A DNA stretch of 64,000 nt, taken from assembly GCF_001368915.1 (NCBI RefSeq), contig NZ_CSTE01000001.1, forward strand, positions 447,364 to 511,363, written 5' to 3'. The first letter of the stretch is position 1, and every line of letters begins with the position of its first letter. Shown piece after piece: positions 34,159 to 42,751 of this stretch. A model generated the notes under the pieces. That model saw only the letters and a program-made list of their open reading frames with translations, had not been told where the DNA came from and searched no databases. This stretch comes from Haloferax massiliensis (lineage in GTDB: Archaea; Halobacteriota; Halobacteria; Halobacteriales; Haloferacaceae). Both the position numbers and the translations under genes were made by a program.

Positions 34159-35625
34159 GTGTCCCTCCCCGAAGGCGGTTCCCTCACCGAAGGCGACCTC
34201 AAACGCCCGATGTTCGAACTGGCGTGGCCGATTATCGTCACCGAACTCCTCCAGGTGGCGTACAACCTCGCCGACACCGTCTGGCTCGGCCGACTCTCGA
34301 CCGACGCCGTCGCCGCCATCAGCCTCGCGTTTCCGCTCATCTTCCTGCTCATCTCCGTCGGCGGCGGCTTCACCGTCGCCGGGAGCACGCTCGTCGCCCA
34401 GTACACCGGCGCGAAAAGCGAGGGCTCCGCCGGGACCGTCGCCGGACAGACGCTCACGTTCATCACCGTCATCGCCGTCGTCGTCGGCGTCATCGGCTTT
34501 TTCGCCACCGACGCGATGCTCGGCGTCCTCCCGAGTTCGGAGGCGACCGCCGGGCAGGTCATCCCCCTCGCCGGCGACTACATGCGCGTGTTCTTCCTCG
34601 GCCTGCCGTTCCTGTTCGGCTTCTTCGTCTTCTCCGCGCTCATGCGCGGCTACGGCAACACCCGCGCCCCGATGGTCGTGATGTTCATCAGCGTCGTCAT
34701 CAACATCGTCATCGACCCCGTGTTCATCTTCGGGTTCGACGCCAATCCGCTGTTTTCGATGCTCGGATTAGAGGGCGTTCAAGCGAGCCTCTTCACCGCC
34801 ACGGGCTTTGACGGCTTCAAAGTCGCCGGCGCGGCGTACGCGACGGTCCTCTCTCGCGCCGTCGCCACCGTCATCGGCATCTACGTCATCTTCGGGACGA
34901 GCGCCGGCCCCGACGTGCAGCTCGCCGACTTCCGCCCGCAGTTCGAGTACATCAAGAAAATCGTCGATATCGGCGTCCCGAGCGCCATCGAGCAGTCCGC
35001 CACCGCCCTCGGCTTCATCACCCTCACCGCGATGGTCGTCACGTTCAAACCCGAAGTCGTCGCCGCGTTCGGCCTCGGCAACCGCCTCACGTCGCTGGTG
35101 TTCCTCCCGGCGCTCGGCCTCGGACGGGCGACGAACACCATCGTCGGCCAGAACCTCGGCGCGAAGAAACCGGAGCGCGCCGAGAGCGCCGTCTGGCTCG
35201 CCGCCAAGGTCGGCGCGAGCGTCATGCTCGTCACCGGCGTCCTCGCGTACGTCTTCGCCGAACCCGTCGTCGCGTTCTTCCTCCAGACCGGGACGGCCTC
35301 GGCCGCCCAAACCATCGATCTCGGCGTCGAGTACATCCGCATCCGCGCGTTCGAGTTCGGCTTCATCGGCGTCCTCCAGGTCGTCCTCGGCGCGTACCGC
35401 GGCGCGGGGAACACGAAGACCGCCCTCGGCTTCTCGCTGTTCGCGCTCTGGTTGGGCCGCGTCCCAATCGTCTACCTGCTTTCGTTCCAGTTCGGCTTCG
35501 CCGAGACGGGCATCTGGCTCGGGATGGCCGTCGGGCAGATTCTCGGCGCGATTGCGGCCACGGCGTGGTTCACCCGAGGCACGTGGAAACACAGCGTCGT
35601 CGACGCCGACGCGACCGGAACGTAA
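34159..35625 (+). CDS. MATE-family efflux transporter
   Basis: A 488-residue membrane protein with twelve predicted helices, arranged as two six-helix bundles. I prefer GTG 34159 (VSLPEGGSLTEGDLKRPMFE) because the extra 28 residues from GTG 34075 are polar and unlike family members. PIIVTELLQVAYNLADTVWL begins the first helix, and ALGLGRATNTIVGQNLGAKK is the conserved loop after helix 7-8. These proteins export organic cations or drugs in exchange for Na+ or H+. The gene ends 62 bases before tRNA-Arg. Confidence 0.9.
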   Translation: MSLPEGGSLTEGDLKRPMFELAWPIIVTELLQVAYNLADTVWLGRLSTDAVAAISLAFPLIFLLISVGGGFTVAGSTLVAQYTGAKSEGSAGTVAGQTLTFITVIAVVVGVIGFFATDAMLGVLPSSEATAGQVIPLAGDYMRVFFLGLPFLFGFFVFSALMRGYGNTRAPMVVMFISVVINIVIDPVFIFGFDANPLFSMLGLEGVQASLFTATGFDGFKVAGAAYATVLSRAVATVIGIYVIFGTSAGPDVQLADFRPQFEYIKKIVDIGVPSAIEQSATALGFITLTAMVVTFKPEVVAAFGLGNRLTSLVFLPALGLGRATNTIVGQNLGAKKPERAESAVWLAAKVGASVMLVTGVLAYVFAEPVVAFFLQTGTASAAQTIDLGVEYIRIRAFEFGFIGVLQVVLGAYRGAGNTKTALGFSLFALWLGRVPIVYLLSFQFGFAETGIWLGMAVGQILGAIAATAWFTRGTWKHSVVDADATGT

Positions 35626-35687
35626 TCGGCCGCCGGCACGGGTTCCACAACGGTTTTACGTCGGTACCGTGTAGCTCCCTCCGCTGA

Positions 35688-35760
35688 GGGCCCGTAGCTC
35701 AGTGGACAGAGTGCTTGGTTCCGGACCAAGATGTCGCGGGTTCAAATCCCGTCGGGTCCG
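35688..35760 (+). tRNA. tRNA-Arg (CCG)
   Basis: A 73-nt cloverleaf. Acceptor arms GGGCCCG (35688) and CGGGTCC pair with one G-U; discriminator G at 35760; anticodon loop TTCCGGA between CTTGG and CCAAG gives anticodon CCG, reading CGG (Arg). The T arm is GCGGG-TTCAAAT-CCCGT. No intron; CCA is not encoded. Its 3' end is the insertion target of the element to the right. Confidence 0.96.
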
Positions 35761-35763
35761 TCC
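35748..35763 (+). repeat. att direct repeat, left copy (in tRNA-Arg 3' end)
   Basis: CCCGTCGGGTCCGTCC covers the last 13 bases of tRNA-Arg plus three bases beyond. It matches exactly the copy at 62762-62777. It is the expected left attachment site of a tRNA-targeting integrase, leaving the tRNA gene intact. Confidence 0.88.
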
Positions 35764-36057
35764 CGCTTCGTACCGTTTTGAATTCAACAGACAGCGTTGA
35801 GTTCCTTTTATACTAGGTGCCCAGCACGTCGGTGAGTTCGGTACGCTCCGTACCGCGGGTCGTCGCCATCACGCGATTCTGTAGAGTCAAACGCGGGCAA
35901 AGTAATTAGTGCTAGGCAAAAGACCGAGGTGCATATCGGAACCGGGTTGCGGGACCAATTGATTGTCAGTAATCTGTGACAACTATATATTGTACTCAAT
36001 GGCGCTTGAAGGGGCCTCCACCAATAGGTGAGTGAAGTGACAAACCTAAAACAGAAC
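35764..36057. other. Left-end intergenic region of the element
   Basis: These 294 bases mix host-like GC (about 35820-35880) and AT-rich DNA. There is a short minus-strand open frame (35808-35999) without family features or good codon use. AT-rich boxes occur near 35905 (aagtaattag) and 35985 (aactatatatt). I see no convincing gene. Integrase arm-binding sites would be expected here but cannot be recognised by eye. Confidence 0.5.
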
Positions 36058-37785
36058 CTAACGAATATCTGGAAGGCCTAGCTCGTCTCGAACATCGTAT
36101 ATTAGATCATACCACAATTCGAAGTCGTCTATGTCTGCGTTTTTATCAACCCATTTTGTGAAGTCATCTTTGGCTGTCCAGACGAGTTCGTAGTGTCTTG
36201 TGCCGTCGTTGCGTGTTCCGAACCCCTCTATTACATCATCGCCCTGTTTCTCAGCAAACGCTTCGATGAAATCATCTGGAAATAGGTCTTCCGCCTCAAC
36301 GTCTTCACCATCTTTTGGACGCCAGCGAGAATATTTGGATATTTCTCGATTATTGTCGAATTGTAGCCTGCTAGTCAGCACTGTATGTGCTTTGTCACCT
36401 GGGCCATCATCGTCTAACAGCGCATGGACCGTCTTTTCGCCATCAAAAATCCGGTTTAGAACGACAGTATCTTTGACCACATCTTTGGCCCCCTCGGCAC
36501 TGACAATATGGATCCCCTCCAGCAAATCACCGTCGGGGTAGCACCGTGCAGCCGACTTCAGATATTTTTCGTCGGTTGTTCCTTCAACTATCAAAATCCC
36601 ATCACAGGTGTCAGATATAGAGTCAATTATGTCCAAGGCAGTTGGAACCGACCGTGATCCAGTTAGCAGTCGTTTCGCTCTCCTTATCGAGTCCTGCCTG
36701 CTTGAACCACTCTCGACTATAGTTTGTCCGACTGAATTTTTGGACACAGTGAACACCCCTGCTTCAGAATCATTTGTGAGCAGGAATGGCGAATGGGTAG
36801 TTGCAATCAGACTGATGTCGGACTGGGATGTAAACGACTCAAGTTCATTGGCAAGAGACGCATGCCGTTCAGGATGGAGAAAAGCTTCCGGCTCTTCAAT
36901 CGCAAAAACGACTGCACGCCGGGATGCATCAGCAATAAACGACATAATCATCTGAATTACTGCGCTCCTTACACCAGTTCCTTTGAGATGGAGAGGAGTC
37001 TCAACTGAATCATCCATCTGGATATCTACGTCTGCTAAGGTACTCTCGACGGTTCCGAGCTTTGGAGATAAATTAACGCTCTGGATGCCAGGGATGTGAT
37101 TAGAAAGCTGTTTAGTGATATATTCATCAACCGAGTCAAGAATGTCTTCCTCCAGATATGTGCGATAGTTTTCTCTATGTGTCTTTGCTGTCTCGATTTC
37201 ATCTCTGAAACGTTCAGACAGCACTTGGGCAAAGAGTTCGTTGAACCCTCTCTGAAGTAGGCTATCAAGATCCTCTCCGCTCTCGATATCAACTAGACGA
37301 ACAACCTCATGAAACTGGTTCAGAGCCTTTTCCAACAATTCTTCGTCGCCTTTGCGCGACCCCGCCCCGTTGGCTAAGAACAGCTCTTGACGACTGTCCT
37401 TCTCAGTGGTGTGCTTAACGTAAAATCTGACTCTGTCTTGATCCGCGAAGGTTTCAGATTTTGCATCAGGAACCGACCGTTCATATTCATCTACATATCT
37501 GAGGAGCGTTTTGTAAGGGCCTCTCTTTCGCTCCATTTCGAAATCTAAGGTGATAGTCGGATACGCCCACTTCTTTTGTTTTGGCATATCCAGTTCAGGG
37601 CTGTAATCACGCCGTCCTTCAGGACGAAGGGCTAACTGCAACGCTCGTATGATATTGGATTTCCCGACGTTATTGGGTCCAACAATATAGTTTCCACTTG
37701 GGGACAATTCCATCAAGGCGTACTCCTCATCCCCCTCATCGAAAATAGAGCGATAGTTCTTGATACGTATTCGGCTTAATCTCAT
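36058..37785 (-). CDS. OLD-family ATP-dependent endonuclease (AAA + TOPRIM)
   Basis: A 575-residue protein. An ABC-type ATPase comes first: MRLSRIRIKNYRSIFDEGDE, Walker A VGPNNVGKSN (about 36-44), signature LKGTGVRSAVIQMIM, Walker B VVFAIEEPEAFLHPERH (about 293-307) and IATTHSPFLL. A TOPRIM nuclease follows: ILIVEGTTDEKYLKSAARC (Glu at about 401) and ALLDDDGPGDKAH (Asp triad). This is the OLD class, to which the GajA nuclease of Gabija belongs; such proteins cut invading DNA. No UvrD-like GajB gene is adjacent, so it acts alone or with an unidentified partner. The phage-type wHTH gene lies upstream on the same strand, 80 bases away. Confidence 0.88.
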   Translation of the reverse strand: MRLSRIRIKNYRSIFDEGDEEYALMELSPSGNYIVGPNNVGKSNIIRALQLALRPEGRRDYSPELDMPKQKKWAYPTITLDFEMERKRGPYKTLLRYVDEYERSVPDAKSETFADQDRVRFYVKHTTEKDSRQELFLANGAGSRKGDEELLEKALNQFHEVVRLVDIESGEDLDSLLQRGFNELFAQVLSERFRDEIETAKTHRENYRTYLEEDILDSVDEYITKQLSNHIPGIQSVNLSPKLGTVESTLADVDIQMDDSVETPLHLKGTGVRSAVIQMIMSFIADASRRAVVFAIEEPEAFLHPERHASLANELESFTSQSDISLIATTHSPFLLTNDSEAGVFTVSKNSVGQTIVESGSSRQDSIRRAKRLLTGSRSVPTALDIIDSISDTCDGILIVEGTTDEKYLKSAARCYPDGDLLEGIHIVSAEGAKDVVKDTVVLNRIFDGEKTVHALLDDDGPGDKAHTVLTSRLQFDNNREISKYSRWRPKDGEDVEAEDLFPDDFIEAFAEKQGDDVIEGFGTRNDGTRHYELVWTAKDDFTKWVDKNADIDDFELWYDLIYDVRDELGLPDIR

Positions 37786-37865
37786 AGATCGCCTTTCTCC
37801 ATTCGGGAAGTTGATTATCTCACTAGCTAATAAGTTTCAGGAGAGTTGTCATCAGGAGTCTGCCT

Positions 37866-38123
37866 TTATTCAAGTTCTTCTTTAGAGGCTTCCCCGCTAA
37901 GATAACGCTCACCGAGGTCCGTAATTCGGTACATTGCTTTCGTCTCGTGGACCCGCTCGGCAAGTCCATTTTCCGCTAATACTCGACACCGCTGAGAGAC
38001 GTACCGATTGTCGTAGTCAATATTGAACGCAATCGTACTGGGATTCGCAGCAATCCCCGACTCCTGGAGTAACTCAAGGATGGCGTCATCAGCCCGAGTC
38101 ATCCAGCTAACGCGGGGTCTCAT
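37866..38123 (-). CDS. Winged-helix repressor, PhiH1-repressor-like
   Basis: An 85-residue DNA-binding protein. ATG 38123 (MRPRVSWMTRADDAILELLQ) is chosen because haloviral repressors of this type start this way; an ORF extension of 24 residues upstream is unlike them. The winged helix runs through STIAFNIDYDNRYVSQRCRV (recognition helix) to LAERVHETKAMYRITDLGER (wing). Such regulators control provirus or plasmid functions. It is divergent from the Cas4-like gene, with a perfect 12-bp inverted repeat in between at 38178-38211 as likely operator. Confidence 0.85.
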   Translation of the reverse strand: MRPRVSWMTRADDAILELLQESGIAANPSTIAFNIDYDNRYVSQRCRVLAENGLAERVHETKAMYRITDLGERYLSGEASKEELE

Positions 38124-38177
38124 CAGGCGGTATCTTTCTAACCAATTACAAAACACCGCCGTTCTGTAATTAGTAAG

Positions 38178-38211
38178 TGCATATTCGTATTTCAAAAACT
38201 ACGAATATGCA
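38178..38211. promoter_or_regulatory. Perfect inverted repeat, probable repressor operator
   Basis: TGCATATTCGTA (38178-38189) and TACGAATATGCA (38200-38211) are exact reverse complements separated by ten A/T-rich bases. The site lies between the divergent winged-helix gene and the Cas4-like gene and covers the latter's ATG at 38207. It is probably the binding site of the adjacent repressor. Confidence 0.7.
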
Positions 38212-39340
38212 TACATCTATTGCCTTTGTCCCGAATTATCTTGGAAGGATGTTATCCGAAGAAAGCGACATCGTGGACTCAGTCATTGAGAGAGTATCCG
38301 CGACCCATTTCCAAGAGTGGAGGAAAGATCAGCGAGTTTCAGAGAATATTCGAGAAGGGCGGGTATGGCTAAACAAGCCTCCAACAGAGAAGCCTCCAGA
38401 GCAACACAGCCCGAGTCAACTATACCAATGTCACCGAAAAATCGTCTATAGACAACTGAACACTCCTGAGGAGAGTGGTGATCCGGATGGCATCTTCTGG
38501 ACTGGCTCGAAATTTGAAGAGGAGGTGGCGATGCCATATCTGCAAGCCGTAGTGAGGGATCTCGCCTACGTCCGGAATTCGATGTGGGTGGACTACACTA
38601 TCGAAGGAGAGCATGGTGAGATACGAATTCGGGGAGAGACAGATCCAGTCATCGTCAACGCAGAGAGCGAGCCACTACTTCTCACGGAAATCAAGACGAA
38701 ACAGTCAATCGTCGGTCTCTCGGAACCGAACGACCACCATCTCGCGCAATTATTCGCGTACATGGAAGGGCTCTCCCGGAAGTGGGAGACCGAAATAAGA
38801 GATGGGCTGGTAATCTACGGAGACCGGACAACTCTGGCAATCAAGGTGTTCCATATCCAATTCGACGCAGACTGGTGGTATCGTGCCGTGGTCAAATGGG
38901 CAAAGACACACACTGAGTACAGACTGAACAGACGACTGCCTCCTCCCGATCCAGAGTTCAATTGGGAGTGCAACTTCTGTTCGTACAAACACCGATGTGG
39001 CCAAGCTTCGGACACCATTTTCGCTGATGTTGGTGCTGTTGGATTCCTCCCCTTATTCGACCAATATCCTGAAGAGAAGGTGAAGAAGTATCTCGAAGCT
39101 CACGAAGGATCCAAGCTCATTCCGACGCTAGCGCACCAGTTCCCCGACTTAGCGGATCGGTTTGATGTCCACCCGTGGCGCTGTCAGCGCTGTTCTGTGA
39201 CCCACGCGTTCGAGTCCGTCGGTTGGGATGGAAATACCGAAGAGCCACCAATCTGTCCGACCTGCATCAAGGATGGAATCCCGGTTTCGATGGTAGAGCC
39301 AGATCCAGAGAGCCAGCAAGTAGTTACGGAGGACGAGTGA
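38207..39340 (+). CDS. Cas4/RecB-like PD-(D/E)XK nuclease with iron-sulfur cysteines
   Basis: A 377-residue protein (ATG 38207; in-frame ATGs at 38177 and 38249 are alternatives). The nuclease core shows IRGETDPVIVN (catalytic Asp) and LLLTEIKTKQSI (Glu-x-Lys). Cys in SQLYQCHRKIVYR and a cluster WECNFCSYKHRCG give the four Cys that hold the 4Fe-4S cluster of Cas4 and AddB-type nucleases. The C-terminal 80 residues add a second zinc ribbon (WRCQRCSVTHAFE, then PICPTC). No CRISPR array or cas genes are nearby, so it is a stand-alone mobile-element nuclease, probably for DNA-end processing in replication or recombination. TFB follows after six bases. Confidence 0.85.
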   Translation: MHTSIAFVPNYLGRMLSEESDIVDSVIERVSATHFQEWRKDQRVSENIREGRVWLNKPPTEKPPEQHSPSQLYQCHRKIVYRQLNTPEESGDPDGIFWTGSKFEEEVAMPYLQAVVRDLAYVRNSMWVDYTIEGEHGEIRIRGETDPVIVNAESEPLLLTEIKTKQSIVGLSEPNDHHLAQLFAYMEGLSRKWETEIRDGLVIYGDRTTLAIKVFHIQFDADWWYRAVVKWAKTHTEYRLNRRLPPPDPEFNWECNFCSYKHRCGQASDTIFADVGAVGFLPLFDQYPEEKVKKYLEAHEGSKLIPTLAHQFPDLADRFDVHPWRCQRCSVTHAFESVGWDGNTEEPPICPTCIKDGIPVSMVEPDPESQQVVTEDE

Positions 39341-39346
39341 CGGGCG

Positions 39347-40156
39347 ATGGCCGAAACTGGGACACGCAAGGCAGAATCAATCAAAAAGAGATGTTGCATT
39401 CAGTGTGGCTCGCGTAACCTCGACACGTCTTTTCCAGACTATGATTTCATCTGTGAGTCCTGTGGGTTGGTCGTTAAGGATATCTCAGAGATAGACGCCG
39501 TCCAACAACGGCGATTAAGGGCAACTACGGAAGCGGATCTTGAGCAGAACCTCCAGGAGTGGTCGGACTATTCCACGGTGACGAACAGCACTGAGAGCAG
39601 AATCGTTCGAGCAATAGAGATCCTCGAAGAAGTTGCTGATTCACTACGTCTCTCAGTTGAATTACGGCAGGAGACAGCAGAGGTATACGGCGAAGCAGCG
39701 AAAGCAGGCGCGACTGACGGAAGAGCGACGGAGTTACTCGTAGCATGTTCCATTGTCATCGCCTCCCGAGAGAAGCAAGTCCCTCGCCCTATCGTTAGAG
39801 TTGCACGCGCGGTGGGCGTCGATGAAGGCAAACTAAGACGAATAGTACGGGCCGTCCAACCAGAGGTCAAGGGGAAGCAAATTACGTGTCCTCCTGAGGA
39901 TTACATTGGTTACTTGAGTCGAGAACTGGCGCTCGATGGTTCGGTCCAGAGTTCCGCAGAAGAGATTATTCACGCTGCCAATGAGGACGGGCTGACTACT
40001 GGGAAAAGCCCAGCGGGGGTCGCTGGTGCTGCGCTCTATGGTGCAGCGGAAGGGTCGGTGTCGCAACGCGAGGTCGCAGAGGTTGCGGGCGTTTCCAAGG
40101 AAACCATTCGATCACGTCTCAAAGAACTCCGCAGCGGAGGTATGTTAGATGGCTGA
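39347..40156 (+). CDS. Transcription initiation factor TFB, mobile-element copy
   Basis: A 269-residue TFB/TFIIB homologue, recruiting RNA polymerase to TBP-bound promoters. The N-terminal zinc ribbon is CCIQCGSRNLDTSF and ICESCGLVVKD. The B-reader/linker region is short, and two cyclin folds follow (about 80-170 and 180-265: RATELLVACSIVIASREKQV, then SPAGVAGAALYGAAEGSVSQ and REVAEVAGVSKETIRSRLKE). Length is shorter than the usual 320 residues, mainly in the N-terminal linker. It lies within an operon on the element (overlap of 8 bases with the recombinase), so it may direct transcription to element promoters. That role is inference. Confidence 0.9.
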   Translation: MAETGTRKAESIKKRCCIQCGSRNLDTSFPDYDFICESCGLVVKDISEIDAVQQRRLRATTEADLEQNLQEWSDYSTVTNSTESRIVRAIEILEEVADSLRLSVELRQETAEVYGEAAKAGATDGRATELLVACSIVIASREKQVPRPIVRVARAVGVDEGKLRRIVRAVQPEVKGKQITCPPEDYIGYLSRELALDGSVQSSAEEIIHAANEDGLTTGKSPAGVAGAALYGAAEGSVSQREVAEVAGVSKETIRSRLKELRSGGMLDG

Positions 40157-41087
40157 ATTGGCTGAGAATCTTCTGAACCCAGATGCACCTCCGACAGACA
40201 CCAGGGCTGCTGTTTACGCTCGGACCTCCTCTACGAACCAACGGTTTGGCTACTCAATCGACGAGCAGGTACGCCAGTGCATCGAGCGGTGTGGGCTCAT
40301 GGGCTGGGAGACAGCCTACCTGTTCAAAGACGAAGCGGAGAGCGGGAAGGACACCGACCGACCGATGTTCCAGCAGATGATGCGGGCTGCGAAGAACAAG
40401 TGCTTCGACGTAGTCGTGTTCTGGAAGCTCGACCGTTTCTCCCGTAGTCTCTTGCACGCCGTCGAACTGGAGGCAGAACTGCGAGAGCACGATGTCGCAC
40501 TTCACAGCGTGACCGAGCAGATCGATACGACAACGTCCGCTGGCCGGTTCAATTTCCGGAACATCGCCAGTGCAGCGGAATTCGAACGGGACATGATTTC
40601 AGAACGCACTCAGATGGGGCTGAAGGCACTCGCACTAGAGAAGCGCTGGCCGAACGACCGTCCGCCTGTTGGCTACCGGAAAAATGCCGAAGGCAGGTTA
40701 GATATCGACTCCAAAGAGGCAGAGTTGGTCAAGGAGATCTTCAGTCGGTATTTGCATCTCAAATCGATGCCGCAGCTCGCGCACGAACTCAACGATGACG
40801 GGCGGACTACAGAGGTGATTAGAGAATGGACTCCGCGAGCAGTGCGAGACGTCCTCACCAACGAACTGTATACGGGTCTCTATTCTGTGGCGGATGTCAT
40901 TGAATTCGTGCCCGAGTATCGGATCATCTCAAAGGAGCAATTTGAGCAGGTTACCAAGGTTCGTCATCGCTTCAAATCAACCTCTGACTCTCGTCGAAAT
41001 CCAATGCCTCAGAGTCGAAAAGCGAGGCTCGTCGAGTCGGTTATCAATGAGTACCGGTCGTATCTCGAAGAAGAGAGTTCTGAGTGA
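40149..41087 (+). CDS. Serine recombinase (resolvase/invertase family)
   Basis: A 312-residue recombinase. The catalytic domain has YARTSSTNQRFGYSIDEQ (Ser 27 nucleophile), VVVFWKLDRFSRS and EFERDMISERTQMGLKALAL (helix E). A Recombinase domain follows (RPPVGYRKNAEGRLDIDSKE and REWTPRAVRDVLTNELYTG). The zinc-ribbon and coiled-coil tail of large integrases is shorter here. It cuts and joins DNA through a phosphoserine link, probably for integration or inversion of this element. It overlaps the TFB gene by 8 bases and is likely co-expressed with it. Confidence 0.9.
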   Translation: MAELAENLLNPDAPPTDTRAAVYARTSSTNQRFGYSIDEQVRQCIERCGLMGWETAYLFKDEAESGKDTDRPMFQQMMRAAKNKCFDVVVFWKLDRFSRSLLHAVELEAELREHDVALHSVTEQIDTTTSAGRFNFRNIASAAEFERDMISERTQMGLKALALEKRWPNDRPPVGYRKNAEGRLDIDSKEAELVKEIFSRYLHLKSMPQLAHELNDDGRTTEVIREWTPRAVRDVLTNELYTGLYSVADVIEFVPEYRIISKEQFEQVTKVRHRFKSTSDSRRNPMPQSRKARLVESVINEYRSYLEEESSE

Positions 41088-41104
41088 CACGGCATATTAG
41101 TTCG

Positions 41105-42322
41105 TCATTGAGTAGGGAGGTACCAAATGTAATGGCCATTCCCAATGTGTTTTCCTTTGACTTTCCCCTCATCTTCCAACTCTTTTAATTTCTGAACAAG
41201 TGGTTTTGCATTCGTTTCCAAAGCGTTCTGAACTTCAACCGTCCGAAGGGGGTCGGGGCCGAGAAGATCCAGAATTTCGTCCCGGGAAACCTCAGTTTCA
41301 TAGATTGGATCACCGTCCTCTGTTTCGAGATGAAGACCCGCGTCGTTACCGCGTTTGACTACCTCATCACCGGTCATGAGCAGTAAATTATCGATATTAC
41401 GAGCTCGTCGTCGGGCGCTTTTTGTAAAAGATGAGGTTGTTGCAATCACGACTTCGTCTGCTTGGTACTCATTGTCTACGAGAAGCCCAGCCATTCTCTG
41501 AACAGGCTCAATTCCAATGGATTGGGTACTGTAGCGTTTCGCTTGAATCAGTACGCGGTGACTTTCACCGTCTGCCAAAATGTCAATCCCGTCATCGGCG
41601 CTTCGGGGTGTCAGTTCACACTCATACCCCTCTGCCCGCCAAACATCTGCCACATATTCCTCGAAACTAGTTGGCGTTAAAGAAAGTAGGTCAGGTACTG
41701 AAACAGCAGGCCGACCCTCTCGTGTTGCTTCTGCAGCGGTATTTTTGTCTTGTTGACTACGTTCATTTGATTGCTGATGGTGTGGAGAATTAACCTCCAC
41801 TTCTGGACCAAAAATGTCCACAACAGTTTGGATAGTAGTGTTTCTGAACACCGAAGAGAAGGCATGTAATTTGTACTCATATCCATCAGCGTGGATTACT
41901 AAACCGGGACTAATGGCAGTGAAGTTTGGATCCTCAAACGGAAATTCGACTACTTGGTCGCCCCCCTCCTGACCAACGAAAATCATCACTCGTTGATCTG
42001 TCACGAGTAAGATGCTGCAATAAGCGGAATCTGAGGAAAGGTATCCAGTCCAACCATCGTACATAAGTCCCTCTTGAATTCGACTAAATTCAATCCGCGA
42101 CAACTTCTCTAACTCCTCTTTTTCTTCGACACGGAATTTCAGTACTCTATCTTCAGCGATTCCGGTGAAATGAGGTTGCTCACCTGATCGAAGATAGTCT
42201 ACAGGGGGATCACCGTACAACCAATCCTGAGCCAGTGGTGGGACATATCCATTAAAATCACAGCGAAGAGCTGACCCCCATACAACCCCTTCTGCTTGTT
42301 CAATCAGGGTGTCAATATCCAT
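41105..42322 (-). CDS. Mrr-type restriction endonuclease-like protein
   Basis: A 405-residue protein with three parts. Residues 45-175 resemble a bacterial PH-like domain (STFTGIAEDRVLKFRVEEKE style strands, YCSILLVTDQRVMIFVG). Residues 208-330 form an Mrr-cat fold: LTPTSFEEYVADVWRAEGYE, DDGIDILADG (Asp 247) and HRVLIQAKRYS (Gln 260, Lys 262), the PD-(D/E)XK variant D-QxK. Residues 340-405 are a winged helix (ILDLLGPDPLRTVEVQNALE). Mrr enzymes cut modified DNA. It is convergent with the serine recombinase, 17 bases apart, and divergent from hsdM. Confidence 0.85.
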   Translation of the reverse strand: MDIDTLIEQAEGVVWGSALRCDFNGYVPPLAQDWLYGDPPVDYLRSGEQPHFTGIAEDRVLKFRVEEKEELEKLSRIEFSRIQEGLMYDGWTGYLSSDSAYCSILLVTDQRVMIFVGQEGGDQVVEFPFEDPNFTAISPGLVIHADGYEYKLHAFSSVFRNTTIQTVVDIFGPEVEVNSPHHQQSNERSQQDKNTAAEATREGRPAVSVPDLLSLTPTSFEEYVADVWRAEGYECELTPRSADDGIDILADGESHRVLIQAKRYSTQSIGIEPVQRMAGLLVDNEYQADEVVIATTSSFTKSARRRARNIDNLLLMTGDEVVKRGNDAGLHLETEDGDPIYETEVSRDEILDLLGPDPLRTVEVQNALETNAKPLVQKLKELEDEGKVKGKHIGNGHYIWYLPTQ

Positions 42323-42751
42323 AGGTCAAGCATAGCAGTCGTTTGTTATGAACATTTGCGAATTATGCAATCTTTCAACAGATCAATATGAGCGAAGTAC
42401 CGTGGTTTTCAGGGAAAGAGCAGATCAAATATTGTTGGATACTCTTAGCGCCGCCCAAGACAAGCCGAACCATATCTTGACGTAGGTGTTCTCACTGGGG
42501 AACGCAAACTGATATTCAATTTGGTGACTTTTCGTCAATAGTAATCACCGATTTGAGCACCGAATAGTTTGCAAAGTGCACGCTCTGTATTCAGCAGACT
42601 TGAGCAAGCCAATCAACATACGAACAACTCATTGAGGGCAACTTCAGATTTCATGTGCCACTCTGTTACGGGTCGGGACAACACCTCGGCCAAGTGGCTG
42701 AGTCAAACTCTCCGCACCACTTATGAATCCCAATTACAACTTTTCTCGTAG
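42323..42751. other. Divergent intergenic region between mrr-like and hsdM
   Basis: These 429 bases contain no convincing gene. They hold promoters for both flanking genes: AT-rich boxes near 42415-42440 and 42505-42520. A copy of the dispersed TATTCAGCA motif (42578-42599) lies in it. GC is low near mrr and rises toward hsdM. No hairpin long enough to suggest an RNA gene was found by eye. Confidence 0.5.
42578..42599 (+). repeat. Dispersed motif, copy 1 (ctctgtattcagca)
   Basis: GCACGCTCTGTATTCAGCA lies upstream of hsdM. It resembles the motifs at 53896-53920 and 54694-54716. All three are intergenic and in the same orientation. Confidence 0.5.

Noticed and set aside
35808-35999. 63-residue minus-strand frame near the left att site
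   Set aside because: No family features, odd composition and no promoter or coupling; more likely intergenic.
36058-38195. Gabija system
   Set aside because: The OLD nuclease has no neighbouring UvrD-like GajB helicase.
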